Shown piece by piece: positions 25,358 through 35,064 of a stretch of DNA of 64,000 nt. The DNA is from an uncultured Bacteroidales bacterium (GTDB lineage Bacteria > Bacteroidota > Bacteroidia > Bacteroidales > UBA932). A program made the translations under genes and the position numbers. Under the pieces are notes generated by a model. That model did no database searches, was not told where the DNA came from, and saw only the letters and a program-made list of their open reading frames with translations. The stretch spans positions 1 through 64,000 of the forward strand of contig CAKUYQ010000008.1 of NCBI GenBank assembly GCA_934717185.1, read 5' to 3'. Each line of letters starts with the position of its first letter. Within the stretch, counting starts at the first letter, position 1.

Positions 25358-25945
25358 GTGGAGAAAGTTAATTTAAAGAAAAAGGTTTATATCATAGATC
25401 CGTCGTATATAGTTGTTTTAGGTTTGCAGTCTATAGTTGCAGAATCTAACAAACTTGTGGTATGTGAAACATCAACAGATATATACAAGGCTATTGATAG
25501 ACTTATTATAGTAAAGCCGGATATTGTCCTTGTGAATCCTCTTTTTTTAGACTTTAATAGAAAATTGTATTCCAAAGGATTGTATGAAGATGCATTGTAT
25601 TGTTCTATTGGATATAGCTCCAATCTGTTTTATAGTGGAAATTTTGAGATGTCTGATCCTCCATCCAAAATATTAAGGATTTTGGAGTCATTGCGAAATA
25701 CAGCAGAAAATGCTGAACAAATATTGAAAGGGGAGGAGCTGTCGCAACGAGAGAAAGAGATACTTGTATCTGTTGCAAAAGGTATGCATAACAAGGAGAT
25801 AGCCTCAACATTCAACATATCTATACATACTGTAATATCTCACAGAAAAAACATATCAAAAAAGACCGGAATAAAGTCTGTATCCGGTTTTGTAGTGTAT
25901 GCCCTATTGAATAATTTAGTAGATGAGAGTGAAATTCAAGATTAA
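25358..25945 (+). CDS. LuxR-type regulator with a degenerate receiver domain
   Basis: 195 aa from a GTG start 2 bp after the RIC stop. The C-terminal HTH (about 130-190) has the LuxR pattern LSQREKEIL, GMHNKEIA, HTVISHRKNI. The N-terminal half follows the CheY fold, but the phosphoacceptor position is Asn60 (DIVLVNP where an Asp is expected), only one acidic residue (Asp14) is kept in the first acidic pocket, and the usual conserved Lys is not evident. It is probably not controlled by phosphorylation. Tight coupling to the RIC gene suggests it responds to redox or nitrosative state, which is inference. Confidence 0.82.
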   Translation: MEKVNLKKKVYIIDPSYIVVLGLQSIVAESNKLVVCETSTDIYKAIDRLIIVKPDIVLVNPLFLDFNRKLYSKGLYEDALYCSIGYSSNLFYSGNFEMSDPPSKILRILESLRNTAENAEQILKGEELSQREKEILVSVAKGMHNKEIASTFNISIHTVISHRKNISKKTGIKSVSGFVVYALLNNLVDESEIQD

Positions 25946-26022
25946 TATGTTAATCAACAGTTTTAAATCTTCTAAAAGGATAGTTATTATAAATTAGTTA
26001 CCGTAAATTAAAACTTTATTAT

Positions 26023-26030
26023 TACCTTTG
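26023..26030 (+). promoter_or_regulatory. Candidate -7 element for the fimbrillin operon
   Basis: TACCTTTG fits TAnnTTTG and lies 24 bp before the fimbrillin ATG, giving a very short leader. No convincing -33 box was seen. Confidence 0.4.
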
Positions 26031-26053
26031 CGGCCGAATGTAGTTAAAGTTTC

Positions 26054-27178
26054 ATGGTAGCAAATAGTTATTTTAAGGCTCTGCTTTGCACTTTGCATAG
26101 CCTTGCTGTCATTTTTTTAGTATCATGCGGCAAGGATAATAGAGAAGAGGGGAGCGGCGTAAAGATCATTTTTCATCCTGCATTAGCAGGTCATAGCAGT
26201 ACAGATGGTAATATTGATTCTAAATCATCATCTTACACAACATCTAATCTTGATGAGTTTGGTGTTTATGCCTATTCCGGTACAAGTGGTTTTAATTCAC
26301 TAAATTCTACATGTACGTTTATGCAGAATCTAAAGGTTTATAAGCCAAATGGATATGGAAGTTGGATATACGATGACGTTCCAAAGATATGGCCGTATAA
26401 AAATATGATAAGTTTTTTTGCATACGCGCCATATATACCGGACTCAGGGGATGAATTTATTAACATTTCATATCTTCAGAATAAAGATTCTAAGGGGGCT
26501 CCGGTAATATCATGTGACCAATCTGCTCACATTAACAATCATAGAGATCTTTTACTGTCTGTTCCTTTATACGACATGAACCAACCAAACAATGGGCAGG
26601 TTAAAATTAATTTTATACATGCCCTTTCTAAATTCGAATTCTATGCAAAGACATCGGAGGCCGTATCTGATTCAAGAGAATATAGTGTAGAGAAAATATC
26701 GTTTGAGCATGTTGCCTATAACGGAATTTTTAAATACCCTCAATCGGTACAATCTTCCGTTTCCAATGCTTTGAATAACTACTCCGTTATTCCAAATTAT
26801 GAAGAGTTGAGAGAGTATATACTTCTAAATACAGATTATATTATTGATAGTCCTATAGCTAAATCAGACGGGACTGTTGCACTTATACGAGATAATCTTA
26901 ATTTCTACCTTATCCCCCAGGTAATAGATCGTGATTCAGAAAATATAAAAGATGTTAAAATCACAGTAATCTATTCATATACAGATGATGAAGATGTTAA
27001 ACATACGCTAACCATTCAGAATAATCTTTCCGGTATTCTCAGAGGTCTTAAGACCATTGACCTTTGCAAACGATACAGGTTTACGTTTGTTCTGTCTGAA
27101 TTGTCGGGAGACTTTAACATAGACACAGAGATATTGCCTTGGGATGTAAAGATTATAGATGTCCCAAGTTTTGACTAA
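26054..27178 (+). CDS. Fimbrillin-family (Mfa-like) lipoprotein
   Basis: 374 aa with lipobox LVSC (Cys25). The pattern FGVYAYS near residue 75, YDDVPKIWPY..MISFFAYAP (about 112-135) and HALSKFEFY (about 193) is typical of Bacteroidetes fimbrillin-like proteins, which are lipidated, exported, trimmed by a gingipain-like protease and polymerised into pili. A larger protein resembling a fimbrial tip follows 97 bp downstream. Confidence 0.78.
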   Translation: MVANSYFKALLCTLHSLAVIFLVSCGKDNREEGSGVKIIFHPALAGHSSTDGNIDSKSSSYTTSNLDEFGVYAYSGTSGFNSLNSTCTFMQNLKVYKPNGYGSWIYDDVPKIWPYKNMISFFAYAPYIPDSGDEFINISYLQNKDSKGAPVISCDQSAHINNHRDLLLSVPLYDMNQPNNGQVKINFIHALSKFEFYAKTSEAVSDSREYSVEKISFEHVAYNGIFKYPQSVQSSVSNALNNYSVIPNYEELREYILLNTDYIIDSPIAKSDGTVALIRDNLNFYLIPQVIDRDSENIKDVKITVIYSYTDDEDVKHTLTIQNNLSGILRGLKTIDLCKRYRFTFVLSELSGDFNIDTEILPWDVKIIDVPSFD

Positions 27179-27190
27179 ATATATATGCTT

Positions 27191-27263
27191 AGTAAGCGTT
27201 TAAAAATAAGGTGGTAAAGATTTAGCAGTATTTTTGAGGATAGATGTCTTTTTTAAGATTACT
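27191..27263 (+). repeat. Palindromic leader element R6 (73 bp, internally deleted)
   Basis: AGTAAGCGTTTAAAAATAAG arm and core start (GCAGTATTTTTGAG), then a short unrelated filler and the TTAAGATTACT end. It lies between the fimbrillin and tip genes and ends 12 bp before the tip-gene ATG. Orientation to the gene matches R1, R2, R3 and R4. Confidence 0.8.
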
Positions 27264-27275
27264 TAATTTGATAAT

Positions 27276-30200
27276 ATGATGAAGAATATATACAGAATAC
27301 TTTTTGTGCTTATATTGGTGCAGACTGCGTGTGTAAGGGATGAAGATAGAAAAAACAGAGTTGCAGAGGGGATACCGTCTGAGCTTTCCGTTAAGGTTAA
27401 ACCAATGTGTAACAGCGTGGTTACAAGGGCAACATCATCTGAATATGATGAAAGCAAGATAAATAATCTGTACGTGTTTGTATGTGATGGAGATGGTTCT
27501 GTTGTCTCCAGAAAGTACTTTTCGTACGAAGATATTCTCTCTTTTACAATAGATGACATAATCTATCTGCCGTCAATTAATGTTTTGAGCGGCGAGAACA
27601 GAGAGATTGCATTGATTGCAAATGTGGATTTTGATATTATGGACATTACTCATGAGGATTTGGATGATGTTGAGAGCGATGAAGAACTTCACAATATTAT
27701 CTCTTCAATTGTGCAAAATTCTGTGGAAAGGGGCAGCAGTTTTTTAATGAGCGGATTCCTTTCTGATGTGACAATCGAACATGGAGGCAGCACATCTGTA
27801 ATTGTTCCAATGACAAGAGTAGACGCAAAGATAACATTTAACGTGGCAACTAAGGAGGGGGTTGAATTTTATCCTACTAACTGGTCTGTTGTAAACCTTC
27901 CCAAGCACGTAGAACTGTTTAAATCAGACAGTGACGACAATACAGATGTTTTAAGGCAAAAGTCTGAGGATATGTATTTCAATTCCCAGGTGATGAACTT
28001 TGAGGGAACAGGGGATATGAGAGGCAAGACATTCTCATTCTATATGCTTGAACACAAGATTATTCCAAATAATAATATTCCGGAATCTATAAACGGAACA
28101 ACTTTAACAGACAATGAAAGATATGCCTTAAGGGAGAAGCAGGAGAAGATTGCCATTGGTGTTTCCAACTTGGTAACAAACGGTGATTTTGTATATGCAC
28201 CTGTGCATGCTACATATGTAAAGATTAAAGGCAGGGTTTATTATAACGAAACAGATGAACTCGGAAATGTTGTAAAAGTAAATGCAGAGGTTATATACTA
28301 TGTGCATCTTGGAAACACCAATAATGATGTAAATGACTACACTGTACTACGTAACACTCATTACATATACAATATTACCATAAATTCGATAAATGACATT
28401 ATTGTAGAGGTGGACTCAAGGGATGATGAGGAGGACAAGGAGCCAAGGCCTGGGGCAGAGGGCAATGTTATAAGATCTCAACATGAATATGAAATAGATG
28501 CCTATTTTGGAACAAGTGTCATTGCTTTTGATGCAGCAGATGTAAACAGTAATATTTCGTGGTATGTAAGAACACCTTTCTGTGAAGGCCCCGGGAATGT
28601 TTCCAATCCGCCTGAAGATATAAAGTGGGTATATTTCAAGCTTAACAAAAAAGGTGAAAATGGCAATTATAAGACCTCATACGCAACATATCCCGGCAGT
28701 TCGTCAAAATATGCAGATGATAAGAATTTTACAACTGAGGAAGATTATTCACAATATATACAGGATTATAATAGCGGTACGGATAAATTGGTTAATGTAA
28801 GACAGCTTGTGGATATTTTAAAACATGCAAAAGAGCACAATGTTAACAGTGACGAGCTGAATCTGTTTGATGCAAACAGCAAATTTACCGTAACGGCTTT
28901 TGTAAATGAATTTTATTACGATTACAATCCTCTAAATGAAGATACTCCGTTAACAGAAACAGAAAAGAGAAATTACTGGAAAAGATTCGTAAACAGAAAT
29001 AAGAGGTTGATGAACATTCTCTCCGAAACATACTACAGCAAGGATGGCATGAGTTGTAAATCGGTAGCATTTTATTCATTAAAACAATCTGCTATTGAAA
29101 CATTGTATAACATAGAGGATACAGAAGATTTTACAGCCTGGGGTACACAGACTATTCAGGATAACAATATCTATATTTATGATCCTTACTACTCCGTTTA
29201 TCCTAAGTGGAATTCAGATGGAAACAACAGCAGTAATAACGGTAGAAAAAATTCATTAAGAATAATCAAGGAGTTAAGATTGGAAAATAAAGGGGATGAC
29301 AATGCAGATTTAAGATGGGATGATATAATTGATCCTGCAACGTGGACAATTCGAGATAAATACAACTATGCAAAATATATTTGGATTGCCCATAATAGAG
29401 ACATTAACGGTAATGGTATAATTGATGACAATGAAATAAAATGGTATCTTGCAGCAGAGTCACAACTTATTGATTTATGGATAGGGATTGATTCATACGA
29501 TGCAAATGCAAGGCTGTACCAATATGATGACTGGTCTGACGAAAGCCAGAAAAGACAGTACTACTGTAGCAGTACCATGTCAAGCAGAAATAGCAGTGGA
29601 AACAGAAGAGATATTGTTAGAATAATGTGGTCATCTGAAGGTGCCTCAATGAGCGATTCAGACCCAAGTTGGCTCAAAGGTGTAGATGGGCAAAACGGTG
29701 TAAATGCAAAAGTACATTACAGATCGTTAAGGAATCTGGGAATTGGAGATGACGATTTCAACACTGTCCCAGATGATATTGCAGATGTATATGTAACAGA
29801 AAAAGATGGTAAAAAGTACCCAACAATCAAATTGAAGAGGCTTAATCCCAAATCTATAAGAAACTATACTCAAAAACATGAATTGGTGGAACATGGAGAG
29901 AGAGATGCCGCAAACAGACCATATTCTGCTTTTGAAGTTTATTACAAAAATCAGGATAATAGCCATAAATGGTCTGCTTATAAAGAGGAAATTGCAAATG
30001 GCGGTTCTTTTTGTCCGGAAGGATACAGGTTACCCAATCAAAGAGAACTTATACTAATGGTTTCAAAAATGCGGAATGCAATTCAAAGTAATGGCGGATG
30101 GCCGCAATATACAGCATGTAGAACATCATTTTCGTTCTACAATGAAAATAATTGCAGAGTTGGATTTACAACTGACACCGGAAACGGACTTCATGTTTTA

Positions 30201-30284
30201 TTGATTAATAAAAAAGGTGAAGGATCTCCAAATTCCGTTGACCATTCGTTCAGAGCACGATGTATAAGGGATATATCGGAATAG
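27276..30284 (+). CDS. Large fimbria-associated (tip-like) lipoprotein
   Basis: 1002 aa with lipobox QTAC (Cys19). The N-terminal third contains the INNLYVFVCDGDG strand typical of fimbrial minor components, and a long middle region. The C-terminal third has WYLAAESQLIDLWIG, YYCSST, GYRLPNQREL and FRARCIRD, a module found at the ends of Bacteroidetes fimbrial tip and FISUMP-like proteins. Size, lipobox and place after a fimbrillin gene suggest a tip adhesin or anchor. Ligand unknown. Confidence 0.65.
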   Translation: MMKNIYRILFVLILVQTACVRDEDRKNRVAEGIPSELSVKVKPMCNSVVTRATSSEYDESKINNLYVFVCDGDGSVVSRKYFSYEDILSFTIDDIIYLPSINVLSGENREIALIANVDFDIMDITHEDLDDVESDEELHNIISSIVQNSVERGSSFLMSGFLSDVTIEHGGSTSVIVPMTRVDAKITFNVATKEGVEFYPTNWSVVNLPKHVELFKSDSDDNTDVLRQKSEDMYFNSQVMNFEGTGDMRGKTFSFYMLEHKIIPNNNIPESINGTTLTDNERYALREKQEKIAIGVSNLVTNGDFVYAPVHATYVKIKGRVYYNETDELGNVVKVNAEVIYYVHLGNTNNDVNDYTVLRNTHYIYNITINSINDIIVEVDSRDDEEDKEPRPGAEGNVIRSQHEYEIDAYFGTSVIAFDAADVNSNISWYVRTPFCEGPGNVSNPPEDIKWVYFKLNKKGENGNYKTSYATYPGSSSKYADDKNFTTEEDYSQYIQDYNSGTDKLVNVRQLVDILKHAKEHNVNSDELNLFDANSKFTVTAFVNEFYYDYNPLNEDTPLTETEKRNYWKRFVNRNKRLMNILSETYYSKDGMSCKSVAFYSLKQSAIETLYNIEDTEDFTAWGTQTIQDNNIYIYDPYYSVYPKWNSDGNNSSNNGRKNSLRIIKELRLENKGDDNADLRWDDIIDPATWTIRDKYNYAKYIWIAHNRDINGNGIIDDNEIKWYLAAESQLIDLWIGIDSYDANARLYQYDDWSDESQKRQYYCSSTMSSRNSSGNRRDIVRIMWSSEGASMSDSDPSWLKGVDGQNGVNAKVHYRSLRNLGIGDDDFNTVPDDIADVYVTEKDGKKYPTIKLKRLNPKSIRNYTQKHELVEHGERDAANRPYSAFEVYYKNQDNSHKWSAYKEEIANGGSFCPEGYRLPNQRELILMVSKMRNAIQSNGGWPQYTACRTSFSFYNENNCRVGFTTDTGNGLHVLLINKKGEGSPNSVDHSFRARCIRDISE

Positions 30285-30313
30285 CATTATGAACATTTTT
30301 TACAAAAAAATAC

Positions 30314-30321
30314 TATTTTTG
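30314..30321 (+). promoter_or_regulatory. Candidate -7 element for trpS
   Basis: TATTTTTG fits TAnnTTTG, 29 bp before the trpS ATG. No consensus -33 box at 19-21 bp. Confidence 0.35.
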
Positions 30322-30350
30322 CCAGTTGAAACTCATAAATGATAATATAG

Positions 30351-31439
30351 ATGTCTAAGATTATTCTTACAGGTGACAGGCCGACCGGCCGCTTACATTT
30401 AGGGCACTACGTTGGCTCGTTAAAAAGAAGAGTGGAGCTGCAGAATTCGGGTCTTTACGACAAGATCTTTATAATGATTGCAGATGCACAGGCTCTTACA
30501 GATAATGCCGATAATCCCGACAAAGTGCGCCAGAATATCATAGAGGTTGCACTTGACTATCTTTCCGTAGGTTTGGATCCTACAAAGAGCACTATGTTTA
30601 TACAGTCTCAAATAGCTGAACTTTGCGAACTCACATTCTATTATATGAATCTTGTAACTGTTTCAAGGCTTCAAAGAAATCCAACAGTAAAGACAGAGAT
30701 TCAGATGAGGAATTTTGAGACAAGCATACCTGTAGGATTCTTTACATATCCAATAAGTCAGGCATCGGATATAACTGCCTTTAAGGCAACAACAGTTCCG
30801 GTAGGGGAGGATCAAGAACCAATGATTGAGCAGACAAGAGAGATTGTGAGGAAATTCAATTCTATTTATGGTGAAGTTTTGGTTGAGCCGGAGATTCTTC
30901 TTCCCGACAATGCAGCCTGCTTAAGACTTCCGGGAACAGATGGCAAAGCAAAGATGAGCAAATCCTTGGGAAACTGCATTTACTTGTCAGACAGTTCTGA
31001 AGAGCTCAGGAAGAAGGTTATGAGTATGTTCACAGATCCGGGACACCTTAAAGTGCAAGATCCGGGTAAAGTGGAGGGCAATACCGTATTTACCTATTTG
31101 GATGCCTTCTGCAAAGATGAACATTTTGCAAAATTCTGGCCTGATTATGCTAATCTTAGCGAAGTTAAGGAGCACTATATGCGTGGAGGGCTTGGAGATG
31201 TAAAGGTGAAGAAGTTTCTGTATGCAATCTTGGAGGAGATGTTAACACCTATAAGAGCACGCAGAAAAGAGTTTGAACAGGACATACCGGGCGTTTACAA
31301 AATGCTTAAAGAGGGAAGCGATGCTGCAAGAGAGGTTGCGGCTGCAACATTGGCTGAGGTTAAAGAGGCTATGAGGATAAACTATTTTGACGATATGGAA
31401 CTCATTGAGGCGCAAGCAAAAAACTATCTCTCAAAGTAG
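30351..31439 (+). CDS. trpS: Tryptophanyl-tRNA synthetase
   Basis: 362-aa class I synthetase that charges tRNA-Trp. It has the HIGH-type motif HLGHYVG (about 17-23) and the KMSKS loop (about 204-208), with the intervening PISQASDI and GEDQEPMIE segments of TrpRS. Slightly longer than the common form of about 330 aa, as in some anaerobes. A bidirectional terminator follows. Confidence 0.94.
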   Translation: MSKIILTGDRPTGRLHLGHYVGSLKRRVELQNSGLYDKIFIMIADAQALTDNADNPDKVRQNIIEVALDYLSVGLDPTKSTMFIQSQIAELCELTFYYMNLVTVSRLQRNPTVKTEIQMRNFETSIPVGFFTYPISQASDITAFKATTVPVGEDQEPMIEQTREIVRKFNSIYGEVLVEPEILLPDNAACLRLPGTDGKAKMSKSLGNCIYLSDSSEELRKKVMSMFTDPGHLKVQDPGKVEGNTVFTYLDAFCKDEHFAKFWPDYANLSEVKEHYMRGGLGDVKVKKFLYAILEEMLTPIRARRKEFEQDIPGVYKMLKEGSDAAREVAAATLAEVKEAMRINYFDDMELIEAQAKNYLSK

Positions 31440-31480
31440 AAGATATTCTTTTAAAATTACTAAAAAATATTCGTGAAAAC

Positions 31481-31512
31481 AATAAAGGGAGCCGTATGAG
31501 ACTCCCTTTGTT
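31481..31512. terminator. Bidirectional terminator between trpS and the twin lipoprotein genes
   Basis: AAAGGGAG (31484-31491) pairs with CTCCCTTT (31502-31509). T-rich sequence follows on the plus strand; the minus-strand gene ends just beyond. Confidence 0.75.
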
Positions 31513-31514
31513 GT

Positions 31515-33146
31515 TTATTTATAAACTCCGCTCTGCAATGTAAGTGTCTCAGCTCTTACAACACTAAATGTTCCAATGGCAGATGAGGTGTGTTTAGTAT
31601 CTCCAATGTAGAATTCAAGGTTATATTCACCTTCCGGCAGGCAGACCTCATAAAATTCCCCTTGTGTATATACGCTTCCCGACTCATCCTTGTAGATCTT
31701 ACTGCCATCCTTTGCGTCAATAAAGCAGATATTTGTCATGTAAGAATCCGGTATACTATTGTATAATTTTACAAAACCCCCCGGAATCCTGTTAGGTTGC
31801 GGCAGATTAAACTGAAACTCTTTGTTAAACAGATGCTCGTTCTTCATCCCGTCATATTCGGCTCCACCTTTTGAGGCATAGTTAAGTTTGTTAACAGTAA
31901 CTTTTATCCTATAATATGTATCATCATCGTTATCTTTAGCACAATCTACATACCATACCCATCCGCAGTGAAAATCCAATGTATTTCTTGCTATTAAAGG
32001 TGGATCGACAGGTTTGGTTGGCAGATTCTTTATATCAACCGTATAATCAACAATACCACTTTGTGCGGCACTTGCTATCATAACATCGTTGATTGTACGG
32101 CTTTTTGACGAATTATATGATACTCCACCGGATAGAGTAAGATTTCCACCGCTTTTGCCTCCACTCAATGTGGCATCTGCAGACCATGTTATTCCCGACG
32201 AATATGTAGTGCTGCCGGACATGGTAACAGGTTGCGGCACATTGTAGAACTTTGTTGCTACAGATTTACCGTCTTTATCTACCAATTCAACTTTTACTGT
32301 AAATCCTTTAAGGAAAAATGCTGCAACATAATAATTGTTTCTTTTATTGAACTTAACGTATTTTATACCTTGGTACATATCTTTTGACGCAACTGAGAAG
32401 GTTGCGTCTATCAGGTAGAAGTCCCCTTTGCTATTATCAAATGAATGTAGCGGAATAACGGAATAGAACTGTTCAAATAGAGCATCTCCGGACATTCTGT
32501 GCTCAAATTTGTCTGCCTTTAGGACAAGCTCATTCGTTAACTTTACATTCCAGCAGTTATAGATATGTGTAGCTTGAAGCAGAGACCGGCTGTCCACAAC
32601 TTCACCCAAACTATATGGCCGTACGTATGTTGTCCATTTGGCAAGACTGTTTATTGCAACGCTATAATTATCAGATAATTGTGCTTTTTCTACAGTAAAG
32701 ATGTCTCCGGCCTTGTTGAAAGCGGCAATGGATAGCGGTGAACAGGATGTTTTGTCGGGAAGAAGAGGAATATTCATTTCCTTAAAAGCCCCGTTTAACA
32801 GCTCAATCTGCGGTGAGACTACAGCAATTGCCTTTCCATTTTGGTATGCCTCCCGGGTCTTGTCTGCATTGAGGTCCTCCTGCCCTATAAACAGAATATC
32901 GGCACTCTGCAAATCTGCAGGGCCACCTTTGAACCTTGTTGCCACTTGGGCAGCAAATTCTCCGTTAAGCGATGGCGATAGAATACAGAACGAATAATCT
33001 GTTGTGTTAGCCTCACTTGAGGGTTTTGTGTCTATTATTTCCAATTCATTATTGCTCTCTACTCCGCTGTTTTTATTGCATGAAACGATTAAAGTAACAG
33101 CAGCCAAAGCAATTGAAATCTTAAATATATGTATGTATTTTTCCAT
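31515..33146 (-). CDS. Lipoprotein with leukocidin-like beta-hairpin region (paralogue A)
   Basis: 543 aa from the ATG at 33146 (the frame extends to a TTG at 33161 that touches the upstream stop). Lipobox ends in IVSC. A globular N-terminal half is followed by a beta-rich half with SGSTTYSSGITWS, a Gly/Ser-rich stretch (LSGGKSGGNLTLSGGVSY) and SRTINDVMI. That alternating Gly/Ser pattern resembles the stem and following strand of leukocidin/alpha-hemolysin-type beta-pore toxins. It shares length and this region with the gene just upstream. The family assignment is tentative; an ordinary surface beta-sandwich protein is the alternative. Confidence 0.5.
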   Translation of the reverse strand: MEKYIHIFKISIALAAVTLIVSCNKNSGVESNNELEIIDTKPSSEANTTDYSFCILSPSLNGEFAAQVATRFKGGPADLQSADILFIGQEDLNADKTREAYQNGKAIAVVSPQIELLNGAFKEMNIPLLPDKTSCSPLSIAAFNKAGDIFTVEKAQLSDNYSVAINSLAKWTTYVRPYSLGEVVDSRSLLQATHIYNCWNVKLTNELVLKADKFEHRMSGDALFEQFYSVIPLHSFDNSKGDFYLIDATFSVASKDMYQGIKYVKFNKRNNYYVAAFFLKGFTVKVELVDKDGKSVATKFYNVPQPVTMSGSTTYSSGITWSADATLSGGKSGGNLTLSGGVSYNSSKSRTINDVMIASAAQSGIVDYTVDIKNLPTKPVDPPLIARNTLDFHCGWVWYVDCAKDNDDDTYYRIKVTVNKLNYASKGGAEYDGMKNEHLFNKEFQFNLPQPNRIPGGFVKLYNSIPDSYMTNICFIDAKDGSKIYKDESGSVYTQGEFYEVCLPEGEYNLEFYIGDTKHTSSAIGTFSVVRAETLTLQSGVYK

Positions 33147-33161
33147 AACAGTTGTCTCCAA

Positions 33162-34802
33162 TTATTTTTTCTCAAAACCGTATCCGGAAGCCAATTTTAC
33201 GGTACCTCCGGCGAGTACCTTAAAGTTTTTGGTATACTTGTAAGTTGTAAATTTGCTCTCACCGCTCTTCATAATATCACATTCAAGCGTATACTCGCCC
33301 GTTGGAACATATTTGGTAAAAGAACCGCCGAATGCGAATTGATCCCTTATAAGAATCTCCGGATATTCGGGGTGAGTTACACTCTTAAGACGTATATTGG
33401 ATAGGTGCGAATTATTCTCTGTATTTATTAACATAAAATTACCCGTAGAATACCTGCTTGGCTTTCCAATAGGTAATTTCACCTCATAATCCGGAATTGC
33501 AAACTCCAAATCGTGATAATCCGCCATTGACGAATACATGTACGAAGCGCCATATACAAAATTGGATAGCCGCAGTTTTGCGTAGTAGCTCTTGCTATTG
33601 TCGTTGTCTGCTGTTGGAACGGCCCATATCCATGTACTGTAGAAGGTCGCTGTCTTAACGGAAATAGCCTGAGGTGGGTTTATCTTGATACCCAAGTTGT
33701 ATGATGGCAAATTATTTACAATATAATCGTACGAAACCGCAGAACCGGTATGATTGCTTATAATGTCGCAGTCATTCACTGTCCTTGATGTTGATGATGA
33801 GTGGGATACGCCACCGCTTAATGTTGCAGAGGGATCCGTTCCACCCGTAATTGCACCACCGAACGAGAAACTCCAGTCTGAATTATAGGTAGTTGAACCA
33901 ACTACTGTTTCCGGAGACGGAGTCTGTATAAACTGCCCCACAGATGAGCCGTTTGCATCAACTATGCTTATATCGGAGTGCATCTTCTTCCAATAGAAGC
34001 CGCAGATTCTTGCCCTAACACCTCCATGCTTCTTTTCAAAGTTACCGCTGTACATCTTGTCTGAGACAATGGATATGGTAGACTCAACAATATAGTAATC
34101 CATTCCTGTGGAGCCGTTTCCTCCAAAGCCGTGAAGAGGGTAGACGATAAGCCCCAATTCTACCACTCCGCTTCCCGACAATTTATCCACTTTTGAGAAG
34201 AGAACATGGGTAATCTCTTTATCCTTAAGCTCATAGTTGTAGTTGTGAGTTACAAAGCATTTTTCGAATATGGATTGAGGGTCAACCCCAAGCAGATCGT
34301 TATGGATAACATCATTAATCCAGTTAACCAACCCGTTCATAGATTCGGAATATGTAATGTTACCTACCGGCGTAGGTATCATGCAATGCTCACCGTCTGC
34401 ATTGTATGCAATAAAGAGTACTTTTGCACTATTTGTGTTTTCAGGTGCAAACTGTCTGATATGTTCATCAGATGGATTTAAAAGTACCAAAACCTTATTA
34501 GAGTCGCAAAAATTCTCTGCCAGCTCCACCGTAAGCTCGTTATCATTAACAAAAGCGACCTTTGCAAAATCTGGAGAATTTACCCTGTTTTTAGTGCGTT
34601 TAGCTATTGCTGCTGAAATTTCGGTTTCAATATTCTGCGAGATATAAACAGGATAATTTATTTTGCTCTCCTGTTCTATAGAACTATTCTCTATATATTC
34701 CCCGTCAATAGTCCCTTCGCTGTCAAATTTATTACAACCGGAGATAAACAAGACAAGCGCAAACAGAGTTGTGCTAAATATGGACGCGTATATTTTTTTC
34801 AT
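33162..34802 (-). CDS. Lipoprotein with leukocidin-like beta-hairpin region (paralogue B)
   Basis: 546 aa from the ATG at 34802; the TTG at 34808 is a poorer start. Lipobox ends in ISGC. Matching paralogue A, it has DYYIVESTISIVSDKMY, VGSTTYNSDWSFSFGG, a Gly/Thr/Ser-rich segment, LSGGVSHSSSTSRTVND and a WIWAV..ADNDN segment. The stop of this gene lies next to the start region of paralogue A, so the two are co-translated products of a duplication. Element R3 ends 16 bp before its start codon. Confidence 0.5.
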   Translation of the reverse strand: MKKIYASIFSTTLFALVLFISGCNKFDSEGTIDGEYIENSSIEQESKINYPVYISQNIETEISAAIAKRTKNRVNSPDFAKVAFVNDNELTVELAENFCDSNKVLVLLNPSDEHIRQFAPENTNSAKVLFIAYNADGEHCMIPTPVGNITYSESMNGLVNWINDVIHNDLLGVDPQSIFEKCFVTHNYNYELKDKEITHVLFSKVDKLSGSGVVELGLIVYPLHGFGGNGSTGMDYYIVESTISIVSDKMYSGNFEKKHGGVRARICGFYWKKMHSDISIVDANGSSVGQFIQTPSPETVVGSTTYNSDWSFSFGGAITGGTDPSATLSGGVSHSSSTSRTVNDCDIISNHTGSAVSYDYIVNNLPSYNLGIKINPPQAISVKTATFYSTWIWAVPTADNDNSKSYYAKLRLSNFVYGASYMYSSMADYHDLEFAIPDYEVKLPIGKPSRYSTGNFMLINTENNSHLSNIRLKSVTHPEYPEILIRDQFAFGGSFTKYVPTGEYTLECDIMKSGESKFTTYKYTKNFKVLAGGTVKLASGYGFEKK

Positions 34803-34818
34803 AGGCAACTGTGTATTT

Positions 34819-34927
34819 AGTAATCTTAAAAAAATAACTTGGTACTCTTTAATTGTCTTTTCGGTCTATATTCCTTTTCTCAAAAATACTGCTAAATCTT
34901 TACCAACTTATTTTTTTAACGCTTACT
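34819..34927 (-). repeat. Palindromic leader element R3 (109 bp)
   Basis: Full-length copy, nearly identical to R1 (two or three substitutions such as GGTACTC for GGTAATC and one extra A or T in each arm). The AGTAATCTT end faces the paralogue B start codon. A minus-strand -7-like site (TATATTTG, 35048-35055) lies upstream. With the nucleoside-kinase promoter this accounts for the 34803-35116 gap; a CTCTAAT/ATTAGAG palindrome (35022-35037) is also present. Confidence 0.85.
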
Positions 34928-35064
34928 TATAGTGGTTTATTAAAGTCTAACAAGAATACAAAAATTATTTTCAATAATAACTCTAAAAATTTCTTATAAA
35001 ATTTAGGCAGCTCCTGTCAATCTCTAATTGATTAGAGCCATCTCGGACAAATATATAAATTTTA

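Noticed and set aside
31448..31461. Seventh leader element
   Set aside because: Only a TTTTAAAATTACT word resembling one end; no second arm is present.
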